NCBI GenBank assembly: GCA_937884705.1 | Contig: CAKZYL010000191.1 | Location: 1 to 32,147, forward strand | Length of the DNA: 32,147 nt | Reading direction: 5' to 3' | Source of the DNA: an uncultured Roseovarius sp. | Lineage (GTDB): Bacteria > Pseudomonadota > Alphaproteobacteria > Rhodobacterales > Rhodobacteraceae | Part shown: positions 15,620-23,979 of the stretch, one piece after another | How the letters are laid out: each line of letters begins with the position of its first letter | Numbering within the stretch: the stretch's first letter is position 1 | Made by a program: the position numbers and the translations under genes | Notes under the pieces: model-generated | Told to the model about the DNA's origin: nothing | What the model saw: the letters and a program-made list of their open reading frames with translations, nothing else | Database searches by the model: none

Positions 15620-16447
15620 TTAGAGATCTTCTGACGGTTGAAGTTCGGCCATACGCACCGCCAGGGCCTCAAAGCGGTTGGCCATGATCTCAAACTGCAC
15701 AGCGTTCATCAATTGATAGACCTCTTGCATTGTGGGGTGCTCCAGCGCGTCAGCATACGCGACCAGATCCGCATTTGAAACATCTCGATATGTGTATGCG
15801 GCATTGGCCAAACCGCCGTGTTTCATATCAGCCAGCATCGCCTCTTCATCCTGCTTGATCAAGGCTCGCAACATGGCTTCATCCACTGGCTGCTCGAGGG
15901 CGCCCGCATGGGACGCGGCCATCAGGAACCGCACCATGACCTCTTGCACCGCTCTGAGGCTTTGGCCCGAGGTGTCGACCGCAGCGATCAGGCGTTTGAT
16001 CGTGGCCTCACGCGCGCTGTCAGAGCCCATGTCTTCAAGGATCTCAAGGCCCTGCAGACGTTTGGCTTCAGTGTTCTCATCGCCATGGGCCGCGTTCTCA
16101 ACGGCCACCAGACGCTGCCCCAGGTCAGAGGCATAAAAGCGGGCAGCATGGCCCAAATGCTGCGAGGTTATGGTTTGGGTCAGGATATCGATGGCCATGG
16201 TCTGCATTTTGGAGGACTCAAACACCTCGCGGGAGATGTGCGTCCATTGTAGGCCAAAATCGGCTGCTTCCTGCCCCAAAAGCGCCGGCGCGTGCTCAGC
16301 CGAATAGGCGATGCTGTCGAGCGCCACATCAAACCCCGTCACTTCTAGGAAGGCCTCGACATTGGCCCTGTCCGACGCGCGCAACGGCAAGGTTGCGATG
16401 AGCAAGCAAATGAAACCAGAGATGAAAACTTTGCGCCAGCTTTGCAT
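15620..16447 (-). CDS. DUF2059-like secreted protein (paralogue of its downstream neighbour)
   Basis: A 275-residue protein with an N-terminal signal sequence (KVFISGFICLLIATLPLRAS), so probably periplasmic. It is helical throughout, and residues about 100-130 (ITSQHLGHAARFYASDLGQRL) resemble the DUF2059 segment in which an aromatic-rich helix precedes LG. Length and layout match the downstream gene, suggesting an old tandem duplication. ATG 16447 is chosen over an upstream start at 16504 because GAGG lies about six bases before it and the signal peptide follows directly. Function is unknown. Confidence 0.72.
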   Translation of the reverse strand: MQSWRKVFISGFICLLIATLPLRASDRANVEAFLEVTGFDVALDSIAYSAEHAPALLGQEAADFGLQWTHISREVFESSKMQTMAIDILTQTITSQHLGHAARFYASDLGQRLVAVENAAHGDENTEAKRLQGLEILEDMGSDSAREATIKRLIAAVDTSGQSLRAVQEVMVRFLMAASHAGALEQPVDEAMLRALIKQDEEAMLADMKHGGLANAAYTYRDVSNADLVAYADALEHPTMQEVYQLMNAVQFEIMANRFEALAVRMAELQPSEDL

Positions 16448-16809
16448 GATGGCCCTCTTCGCTCTTCCCGTTGACGACTGTTTAGAGGCTTGGGGGAAAA
16501 CCACGCAATGACAAGTTTCCCCATACCGCCCGCGACATATCAGCGTGTGATGTTTTGATCGCGGCCGTCACAGTCGCAAAAGTCGTGCTGCCGGGCCTAG
16601 GTAAGACGCATGTGACGGATTTTTTGGACAGGTGTCGGTGGTCTGGATCGCGGCGGATTCCGGTGTTGGGTCAGGATCAGATGTCGGATCAGGCTCTTGT
16701 GCAGTATGTACGGGGCCAAGGGGTCAGGCCGATTGGGCGTTCAACACAGTTTGAGCCCAAAAGAATGACTTGCGAGCCCAGATGAATTTATCTAGGGACA
16801 ACACGGCTT
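16448..16809. other. Intergenic region without a recognisable gene
   Basis: These 362 bases separate the DUF2059 pair from tRNA-Ser and should hold promoters for both directions. A short open frame at 16555-16785 has no ribosome-binding site or family resemblance. The motif GGATCAG occurs twice near 16674-16692. I see nothing else. Confidence 0.5.
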
Positions 16810-16899
16810 GGAGAGGTGCCGGAGTGGTCGAACGGGGCGGTCTCGAAAACCGTTGAACCTTCACGGGTTCCGAGGGTTCGAATCCCTCTCTCTCCGCCA
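16810..16899 (+). tRNA. tRNA-Ser (anticodon CGA)
   Basis: A complete 90-base class II tRNA with encoded CCA. The acceptor stem pairs GGAGAGG (16810-16816) with TCTCTCC, with discriminator G. The anticodon stem encloses the loop CTCGAAA, giving anticodon CGA, which reads the serine codon UCG. A long variable arm follows, as expected for serine, and the T-arm is GAGGG-TTCGAAT-CCCTC. Confidence 0.97.
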
Positions 16900-17063
16900 A
16901 AGATATCGGACAGTCACTCCATGTTCACGGCGTGCAAAGATGCGCGTGATTTCTGGATCCTCTGCCTCCAGACAAGGATGCACGCGTCTGGCACCATCTT
17001 GTGACGCCTTGAAATTCATGACAGATCACCCCTTCAGGTTTTAAAGGCCGCGCACAAGTTAAT

Positions 17064-17723
17064 TCAGGGGTCCAACCCCGCGATGTTGCGCAGCATCGCC
17101 TCGTTCAGCACTTCAACAGACCCGCGACCGGTTTGTAGAAGGCCCTCTTTCTTCCAACCAGAGAGGGCTTTTGACACCGCCTCCCGGGACGCGCCCACCA
17201 GATCGGCGAGTTCGGAATGCGACAGCTTGAGACGCGGGTTGCCCCCATCCGAACGCGAGGCCAGACGCAGCACTTTGCGCGCCAGTCTCTTGGGCAAGGG
17301 CAGAAGAATGTATTCGTTCAGCTGGTCGGTGATATGGCGCATGCGCTTGCCGACCAGACGCAGCAATTCAATCGTCAAGTGGGGGTTTTGCTCCAGCAGC
17401 TGATGCAGCTCAGAGTGGTCCAGCATCAGGAGTTGGCAGTCTTCCAAGGCGATTGCCGTTGCGGTCCTCGGGCCGGGATCCAGAAGAGAAATCTCTCCGA
17501 AAACCGCACCGGCAGACAAAACATCGAGGCCAAGCTTGCGCCCATCGTCGACGATGATGGAAAGCTCCAGGCGACCTTCGAGAATGAAGTAAAGTGCGTC
17601 GCCTTCATCAAATTCTGTGAAAAGCGTTTCCCTGGTCGCCAGAGTGATCGGCCTGACAGCATTTGTCAGCGCGCAGCGCAGCTCTTCGGAGACCGGGGTT
17701 TGCGATATGTTTTTATCAAACAC
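17064..17723 (-). CDS. Crp/Fnr-family transcriptional regulator, CRP-like
   Basis: A 219-residue regulator. Residues 20-125 form the cyclic-nucleotide-binding beta-roll, with a phosphate-binding cassette containing Gly76, Glu77, Arg86 and Thr87; then a dimerisation helix and a winged helix-turn-helix at 165-200. The recognition helix reads ASREAVSK with Arg180, Glu181 and Lys185, the same numbers as Arg180/Glu181/Arg185 of E. coli CRP, so TGTGA-like half-sites are expected. There is no N-terminal Fnr cysteine cluster, which argues against oxygen sensing through iron-sulfur. The ligand is unproven. A near-consensus CRP box lies upstream, suggesting autoregulation. Confidence 0.9.
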   Translation of the reverse strand: MFDKNISQTPVSEELRCALTNAVRPITLATRETLFTEFDEGDALYFILEGRLELSIIVDDGRKLGLDVLSAGAVFGEISLLDPGPRTATAIALEDCQLLMLDHSELHQLLEQNPHLTIELLRLVGKRMRHITDQLNEYILLPLPKRLARKVLRLASRSDGGNPRLKLSHSELADLVGASREAVSKALSGWKKEGLLQTGRGSVEVLNEAMLRNIAGLDP

Positions 17724-18300
17724 CTCAACATGCCTTTGGGTTGGGCCGTGCGAAACCGTAACACACGCTTTTCAAACGCTCTACGGCGCAAATGGAAGAT
17801 GCGGTTCTGCGGATATCTCTATTGTGTTCCAGTTCACAGACGCCCAAATCGAATCAAGTTAACCTTTTCTTACCAGTGGGAGATCAATGGGGCGAACCGC
17901 GCTTCGATCTCAGGGTCACAGAGTATCTTTTTGCTGCTGAAATCCACCTTTCATCAGCCAACGTCTTTGTAGTTCGGAGACATGTATCGCAGAGTGTTCA
18001 AGGTCCTCGTGTATTGTGGGCCGGCCGACTGCACGATGTTATGCACGTTTCCTATGTTTAAAGCCTTTTCCAACCACGTGGTCCCGGCGGACCGAAGTGT
18101 TTGTGCCCCATTGAGATCCCACTGGTTCCTGAAACAGTCCTGCCAGGAAATGGTGGCTCGTAGGTCGGCGTATAGCGATCTTGCGCATCATGGCGTCGAC
18201 CGCCGTCCACTGGTCGCGGGCCGTCCCATATGGCATGCGCCCGCGAGGCCGCCAGATCGGAGTAGATCACCTGACCCGGGGTTGCCATAAGGCAGCGGCG
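17724..18300. other. 577-base region with no recognised gene
   Basis: The part next to the Crp-like gene (17724-17900) is relatively AT-rich and should hold its promoter, including the CRP-like box. The part next to the dehalogenase pseudogene (about 18050-18300) is GC-rich with short open frames in several phases, for example 18058-18288 and 18039-18236 on the minus strand, none resembling a family I know. It may be decayed coding DNA belonging to the neighbouring broken locus, but I cannot name an ancestor. Confidence 0.4.
17823..17838. promoter_or_regulatory. CRP-like box upstream of the Crp/Fnr-family gene
   Basis: TGTGTTCCAGTTCACA matches the TGTGA-N6-TCACA consensus at 9 of 10 positions (read on the minus strand as TGTGAACTGGAACACA). 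It is 100-115 bases upstream of the regulator's start codon. The regulator's Arg180/Glu181 pair is the one that reads TGTGA in E. coli CRP. Confidence 0.55.
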
Positions 18301-19227
<927 letters not shown>

Positions 19228-19242
19228 TTAGGTCGATTGCCC

Positions 19243-19263
19243 TTAACTTCGTAGGTCAGTTAA
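19243..19263. promoter_or_regulatory. Inverted repeat between dehalogenase and TetR pseudogenes, candidate TetR operator
   Basis: TTAACT (19243-19248) and AGTTAA (19258-19263) form a dyad with a nine-base spacer in the 109-base divergent intergenic region. TAGGTC also occurs twice, at 19229-19234 and 19252-19257. The size and position suit a TetR-family operator controlling both genes. Confidence 0.45.
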
Positions 19264-19318
19264 CCAAATCAGCCAAGCGTCTATTCTGCGGCGATCCGGG
19301 CTGTAGGAAAGACCATTG

Positions 19319-19905
19319 ATGACAAACGCTATATCTCAGCTTTCCGACGAGGAAGTGGTGATCCTCGACTGTGCATAGGATCTCTTGAAAGAGACTGGCA
19401 ATGCCGGGCTGGACATGCGCAAGCTTGCGCACCGCGCAGACATGCGATTGAGCAATGTGCAGTCCTATTTCAAATCCCGCGATGACGTGCTCATGGCGAT
19501 GGCCACGCGGTATTTTGCCGAATGTACCTCCCAGGTCCAATTGCTGACGGTGGATAATCCAAACTTAGCTCTGAGAGAGCGGGCCCGGGTCTTGATCCTG
19601 ACAGGGTTGCACAACGGTGATGACGTGTCAGACATATACCGCATATTCCGAGAGCTTTGGGCGATTTCATCGCGCAATGACGCGATCCGCGATCTCATGG
19701 CTGACTACTATTGAACGTTCTCTACCCAGATTGCAGAATTCGTGTTGGGAGAGGCCGCGGAGGAAAACCGTTGCGACAGGCTGGCCAGCCTATTGATGCC
19801 CTTTTTGAAGGCTATTGCGTCACCGCAAACGCCGTGCCATTGCCGAAAGATGAGGTGGCGGACATGCTCACAGAAATCGTCATGTCCGCTGTAAGGCATC
19901 CGTAA
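19319..19905 (+). pseudogene. TetR-family regulator, broken by two stops and a frameshift
   Basis: A decayed regulator of about 195 residues. From ATG 19319 the frame begins MTNAISQLSDEEVV, meets TAG at codon 20 (19376-19378) within helix 1 of the DNA-binding domain, continues with the helix-turn-helix MRKLAHRADMRLSNVQSYF and a ligand-domain segment, meets TGA at 19712-19714, and then needs a shift to the next frame near 19790-19796 (consistent with one deleted base) to finish as GYCVTANAVPLPKDEVADML to the TAA at 19903-19905. The remaining similarity shows decay is fairly recent. It faces the dehalogenase pseudogene across a short promoter region and was presumably its regulator. Confidence 0.85.
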
Positions 19906-19915
19906 GGGCCCTATC

Positions 19916-20914
19916 TTAAAGAAGGTCTCTGACCGTTTCCAAGAGCGTCGAATTTATAGTCCTTGGCCCTTGATCCAAACGGTTCTTGTGCCGCCGTTCA
20001 CCGGGAAGGCGGACACCGTCCAGGCCACGCAACCGATCGATGAACCCGTCTGCATGGGCCTCCCAACCGTCTCCCGCGATCACAGACGGGGAAAGTGCGA
20101 TCACCATTTCGCCGCCACGGGGCGGCCCGCCATCCTTGTTGTCGGCCTCAGCGGCCTCAAAACTAAACCGCTCACCCGTCAAACCGGCGGCCAGAAGCTC
20201 CACCATCAGGGCAATGGCGGAGCCTTTGTAGCCGCCGAAGGGCAACAGAACACCGCCGCCTGCGATTTTCGCCGGATCGGTCGTGGGATGTCCGTCTGCA
20301 TCGAGCCCCGTGCCCGGGGGCACCTCCTTGCCGTCGCGTGCTGCGATTTGCACGTCGCCCATGGCCATGGCCGCCGTGGCCATATCATAACAGAGCGGCG
20401 TGGCACCTGGCCGTGGCCAGGCAAAGGAAATCGGATTGGTGCCAAAGAGCTTTTCCTGTGATCCGGCGGGTGCCACGGCGGGCATGTAAGCGGTGCAAGC
20501 AATGCCAACGAGGCCGCGATCTGCCAGATACTCTGTCTCGGGCCAAAGCGCGGCGAAGTGGTGAATGCCGGTCAAAGAGAGCGCCGCGGCCCCTGTCTCT
20601 GACGCAGCCTGCGCGAGGGCTGGCAGGCCAACCGCTTGCGCCAGCGGTGCAAAACACCCCCCGCCCTCCACGTGAATCACCGATGCCGTGCGGTGCGTAA
20701 GCTTTGGCTGGGCCTTGCCATCCACTTTGCCGCTGCGCAGGGCCTTGACGTAACCTGGCACGCGAAACAGGCCGTGAGAATGCGAACCGTCACGCTCTGC
20801 GCGCATCACGATATCAGCCAGCGCCTCGGCATTGGCAGCATCGCAGCCATTGGCCAGCATCACGTCGCGGGTAAGCGCATGGATCTCGTCAAGGGTCAGG
20901 TTCGTGGTGGTCAT
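19916..20914 (-). CDS. Ldh_2-family (malate/L-lactate dehydrogenase-like) NAD(P)H oxidoreductase
   Basis: A 332-residue protein of the malate/lactate/ureidoglycolate dehydrogenase family, which has its own NAD(P)-binding fold rather than a Rossmann fold. Family signatures include RAERDGSHSHGLFRVPGYV (about 39-57), the segment with the conserved His (TGIHHFAALWPETEYL), and FGTNPISFAWPRPG. Members include delta-1-piperideine/pyrroline-2-carboxylate reductases and ureidoglycolate dehydrogenase; the nearest activity here cannot be told from sequence alone, with a proline or hydroxyproline-related imine reductase a fair guess. ATG 20914 has GGGGA about seven bases upstream. It ends ten bases from the TetR pseudogene and is divergent from the AbrB-type gene. 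Confidence 0.88.
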   Translation of the reverse strand: MTTTNLTLDEIHALTRDVMLANGCDAANAEALADIVMRAERDGSHSHGLFRVPGYVKALRSGKVDGKAQPKLTHRTASVIHVEGGGCFAPLAQAVGLPALAQAASETGAAALSLTGIHHFAALWPETEYLADRGLVGIACTAYMPAVAPAGSQEKLFGTNPISFAWPRPGATPLCYDMATAAMAMGDVQIAARDGKEVPPGTGLDADGHPTTDPAKIAGGGVLLPFGGYKGSAIALMVELLAAGLTGERFSFEAAEADNKDGGPPRGGEMVIALSPSVIAGDGWEAHADGFIDRLRGLDGVRLPGERRHKNRLDQGPRTINSTLLETVRDLL

Positions 20915-21016
20915 GAAAGGTCCCCGGTTTCTTTTCGCTTCGGCCACCCAACCTGAATTTCACGGTCTTGCCCAGCCGTTTGTTGCACGTACCCGGTGAG
21001 AGTGCTCTTTGGGCCT

Positions 21017-22066
21017 ATGGCTGTTGCGACAACATTGATCCTGACGCTTCTTGGCGCATTGGCAGGTTTTTTGGCCGATCTCTTAGGCATGCCCCTGCCC
21101 TACATGCTGGGCCCGTTGCTGTGCGTCGGCGCGGTGGCGCTTGGGCTGCCACATATACTACCGACGGGCTATAGCTATCCCGCGCGCCTAAGGTTGATTT
21201 TCATCGCCGTGATCGGCCTGATCATCGGGGCGCAGGTGACGCCGGAGCTTTTCAATGACGCGCCACGTCTGGCCCTGAGCTTTGGCGCGCTCATCGTGTT
21301 TGTTGTCATCTGCCAGGCCTATAATTACTGGATCTTTCGCAAACTGGGCGGCTATGACAAGCCGACAGCGTTTTACGCGGGCTCGCCCGGGGGATTGTTT
21401 GAAAGCCTCGCTATGGGCGAAGAGGCCGGGGGCGATGTGGCGCGCCTCACATTGCAACAGTTTTTGCGCATCGTGATTGTGGTCACTCTTCTGCCCATTG
21501 GGCTCTCGCTCTATCTGGGTGCGCCGGTGGGCAGTGCGGCAGGGATGACTTTTTCCACCGGCGATGTGCCTTGGACAGATCTTCCCTTGATTGCGCTTGC
21601 CGGTCTCGTGGGCGCTTGGATCGGCCATCTTTTGCATCTGCCCGCAAAGCAGTTGACCGGCCCGATGCTGATGGCGGCGCTTCTGACCCTCAGCGGGGTG
21701 TTTGAGATCGATATGCCGGATTGGCTGATCAAGCTGGCGCAAATCATCGTGGGCACCGCCCTGGGCATGCGTTTTACGGGGTTGTCGCGGCAACTGGTGG
21801 TGCGCGGGGTGGGTCTTGCCTCAGTATCTGTGGGCGGCATGTTGATTGTATCAGCAGCATTCGCCTTTTGTCTTCAACCCGTTACCGGGCAGTCCTTTGA
21901 CGTGCTTTTGATCAGTTTTGCACCCGGCGGCGTCACAGAGATGTCCCTGGTGGCCCTCAGCCTGCAGGCCAATCCAGCCTTTGTCACGCTGCATCATATC
22001 ATGCGGATTTTGATCACGGTCGTCGGGCTTGTGATCTCGGCCCGCGCCTTCAAACGACCGCTTTGA
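21017..22066 (+). CDS. AbrB-family (PF05145-type) integral membrane protein
   Basis: A 349-residue membrane protein with about ten hydrophobic segments and an internal duplication: LGMPLPYMLGPLL near residue 24 and LPAKQLTGPMLMAALL near 211 are equivalent motifs opening the two halves. This is the family often labelled AbrB or putative ammonia monooxygenase; it is not related to the AbrB DNA-binding domain, and its function is unproven, with transport likely. ATG 21017 is the conservative start; GTG 20996 in frame adds seven residues and neither has a good ribosome-binding site. It is divergent from the Ldh_2 gene and 55 bases upstream of an SDR gene. Confidence 0.85.
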   Translation: MAVATTLILTLLGALAGFLADLLGMPLPYMLGPLLCVGAVALGLPHILPTGYSYPARLRLIFIAVIGLIIGAQVTPELFNDAPRLALSFGALIVFVVICQAYNYWIFRKLGGYDKPTAFYAGSPGGLFESLAMGEEAGGDVARLTLQQFLRIVIVVTLLPIGLSLYLGAPVGSAAGMTFSTGDVPWTDLPLIALAGLVGAWIGHLLHLPAKQLTGPMLMAALLTLSGVFEIDMPDWLIKLAQIIVGTALGMRFTGLSRQLVVRGVGLASVSVGGMLIVSAAFAFCLQPVTGQSFDVLLISFAPGGVTEMSLVALSLQANPAFVTLHHIMRILITVVGLVISARAFKRPL

Positions 22067-22121
22067 CAGCTCCACCCACCCGGTTTACTCCGTAAGAAAC
22101 GCGGTGGGAGGATCCAGACAT

Positions 22122-22877
22122 ATGCGCATTTCAGACACGGCGGCCGTGATCACAGGCGGGGCGTCTGGCCTCGGTGAAGCCACGGCGCGTCACTTTCGCG
22201 AGATGGGCGTGCAGGTCACCATCTTCGACCGTGATAAAGACCGCGGAGCGCTTGTGGCCGATGAGATTGGAGCCGCTTTTGCACAGACGGATGTCACCGA
22301 TGAGGCGTCCGTTGTTGCGGCGATGATGACGGCCCGAGAGGCCATGGGCCGCATCACCTGCGCGGTCAATTGCGCAGGCATTGCGACAGGCGCCAAAACG
22401 CTTGGCAAAGACGGGCCACATTCTTTGGCCGAGTTTCAGCGCACCATCGACATCAACCTGGTGGGCTCGTTCAACGTGGCGCGCCTCGCTGCAGCAGAGA
22501 TCGCAAAATGCACGCCAAGCGAAGACGGCCTGCGCGGGGTCATCATCAATACAGCCTCGATCGCGGCCTTTGACGGCCAAAAAGGCCAAAGCGCCTATGC
22601 CGCCTCAAAGGGCGGGATTGTCGGGCTCAGCCTGCCCATGGCGCGGGACCTGGCCAGAGACGGTATCCGGGTGATGGCCATCGCGCCGGGGATTATTCTC
22701 ACACCGATGCTGATGGGGCTGCCGCAAGAGGTGCAAGACAGCTTGGCCGAGAGCGTGACCTGCCCCAAACGGCTGGGACGGCCGGACGAATACGCGGCCC
22801 TTGCTCGCTTCATTATCGAAAACGATTATCTCAACGGTGAGGTGATCCGCATGGATGGCGCGCTACGCATGCAATGA
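22122..22877 (+). CDS. SDR-family dehydrogenase, 3-hydroxyacyl-CoA dehydrogenase type-2-like
   Basis: A 251-residue classical SDR. The nucleotide-binding motif is TGGASGLG (11-18), with a following Asp (IFDRDKD) that favours NAD over NADP. NCAG is near 90, the catalytic Ser is in NTASIAAFDGQKGQ, and Tyr/Lys are in YAASK. The overall pattern, including a short CPKRLGRPDEYA segment near the C-terminus, is that of type II 3-hydroxyacyl-CoA dehydrogenases (HSD17B10 group), which oxidise short hydroxyacyl-CoAs in fatty acid and branched amino acid breakdown. ATG 22122 has GGGAGG about ten bases upstream. It follows the AbrB-type gene and converges with zapA. Confidence 0.9.
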   Translation: MRISDTAAVITGGASGLGEATARHFREMGVQVTIFDRDKDRGALVADEIGAAFAQTDVTDEASVVAAMMTAREAMGRITCAVNCAGIATGAKTLGKDGPHSLAEFQRTIDINLVGSFNVARLAAAEIAKCTPSEDGLRGVIINTASIAAFDGQKGQSAYAASKGGIVGLSLPMARDLARDGIRVMAIAPGIILTPMLMGLPQEVQDSLAESVTCPKRLGRPDEYAALARFIIENDYLNGEVIRMDGALRMQ

Positions 22878-22885
22878 TCCTGTGA

Positions 22886-22903
22886 GGGGCGTTTTCACGC
22901 CCC
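22886..22903. terminator. Hairpin between convergent SDR and zapA genes
   Basis: GGGGCGT (22886-22892) pairs perfectly with ACGCCCC (22897-22903) around the loop TTTC, in the 36-base gap between convergent stop codons. There is no T tract on either side, so it is at best a weak or shared terminator. Confidence 0.5.
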
Positions 22904-22913
22904 GATGTCCTGC

Positions 22914-23312
22914 TTACGCCGCCGGATCTTTGGCCTCAAACTGGTCCGCCAACGCCTCTGCCCGGGCGGCAAGCTCTGCCATGGCATCCGTCACGGTGTC
23001 GGGCACCACAGCCACCTCAATGGTTTTCGGCTCCGGCTGTGGTACGTTGCGCAGTTGATCAAGCTCGGCCTCTTTTTCGACCATCTTATCTTCTGCTTCA
23101 CGCAGCTTATCCTGCATGGCCGCCGTCTTATCGGCAAGCATCAAACCGGCCATCAAGAGCATCCGCGCCTCCGGAATGCGGCCGATCTGCGCGGTCAGCA
23201 CAGAGGCCTCTTCATCCAGCATCTTTGCGGCAAATTTCAGATAATGCTCTTCGCCCTCCTGGCAGGACACCTCAAATGTGCGCCCACCAATTTCAACTTC
23301 GATCTCTGGCAT
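22914..23312 (-). CDS. zapA: Cell division protein ZapA
   Basis: A 132-residue ZapA. Residues 1-45 hold the beta-hairpin/helix head (MPEIEVEIGGRTFEVSC, then EGEEHYLKFAAKMLDEE), the central helix contains ARMLLMAGLMLADK, and residues 65-95 form the coiled-coil dimerisation helix. It has a longer, acidic/Ala-rich C-terminal tail than E. coli ZapA (109 residues). ZapA bundles FtsZ filaments at the cytokinetic ring. ATG 23312 is preferred over GTG 23315 because GGAGGG lies about five bases upstream. Its start overlaps the stop of the coiled-coil gene (TGATG), indicating coupled translation. Confidence 0.92.
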   Translation of the reverse strand: MPEIEVEIGGRTFEVSCQEGEEHYLKFAAKMLDEEASVLTAQIGRIPEARMLLMAGLMLADKTAAMQDKLREAEDKMVEKEAELDQLRNVPQPEPKTIEVAVVPDTVTDAMAELAARAEALADQFEAKDPAA

Positions 23313-23824
23313 CACAGCCCTCCCTCAGCTGGTTGCGACCCGCCAAGCGCGGCTTCGAGCGTTTCCAAAATGGCCTGTAGCTCGGCGCGGTCCAACGCTC
23401 TGTCAGCGCGCAGGCTGCTCAGCTCTGTCGTCATGCTGGAATTGATCAGATCCGTCTCACTGGAGCCTGCGGCCACCGCATCGCGCAGCGTTTGGTTTTC
23501 GTCGCGCGTCGCCTGACTGATCTGCCGCACCTCTGCGACGGTTGCGCCAAACTGTTCGAGCACATCCGGAAAGCCAGCATCGGCCGCTTGTGATGCCTGC
23601 GCTTGCGCGTCAGCCAGGTCCGCTTCCAGCGCTGCGATCTTGTCATTGAGCGCTTTGTTGCGCTCCTCAAGCTGCTGGGCAGTTATGCGCTCATCATCCA
23701 ATGCCTGCTGGAGCGTTTCGACCTCATCCGCATCCACCTGTGTGTTTGCCTGCAGATCCAGGCCCTGGCTGATACGGTCCAAAGCCGTTGCAATACGTCC
23801 CTGAAGCTCCTCGATTTGGCCCAT
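23312..23824 (-). CDS. Coiled-coil protein coupled to ZapA
   Basis: A 170-residue protein that is almost entirely predicted coiled coil: heptad-like Leu/Ile/Ala spacing from about residue 1 to 75 (ELQGRIATALDRI; LEERNKALNDKIAALEADL) and again from 90 to 160, broken by a short Gly/Pro segment near 83-86. It has no signal peptide, membrane segment or cysteine. I do not recognise a named family; its coupling with zapA suggests a divisome role analogous to the coiled-coil ZapB of gammaproteobacteria, which is inference. ATG 23824 has AAGG about seven bases upstream. The gene is divergent from tkt across 155 bases. Confidence 0.75.
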   Translation of the reverse strand: MGQIEELQGRIATALDRISQGLDLQANTQVDADEVETLQQALDDERITAQQLEERNKALNDKIAALEADLADAQAQASQAADAGFPDVLEQFGATVAEVRQISQATRDENQTLRDAVAAGSSETDLINSSMTTELSSLRADRALDRAELQAILETLEAALGGSQPAEGGL

Positions 23825-23979
23825 CTTCTCGCCTTTCTCGTCTCACCTGTCGATTATGACACAGCGTCATGCGAATCGCTGCCTCAACCTTTGCGTCCAA
23901 GTCTACATAATCGCAGGGAAAAAGGCTCCCCCCCTATTTTGACGCAATGAGTGTGCTTGCACTTTGACGCCGGGCTGTT

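Noticed and set aside
16555-16785. A small gene before tRNA-Ser
   Set aside because: No ribosome-binding site, no recognisable domain and ordinary intergenic composition.
17792-18061. An 89-codon plus-strand frame
   Set aside because: No ribosome-binding site or known family; it overlaps the expected promoter and CRP-like box of the Crp/Fnr gene.
22878-22913. A 6S RNA gene next to zapA, as in gammaproteobacteria
   Set aside because: Only 36 bases separate zapA from the convergent SDR gene, too short for 6S RNA.
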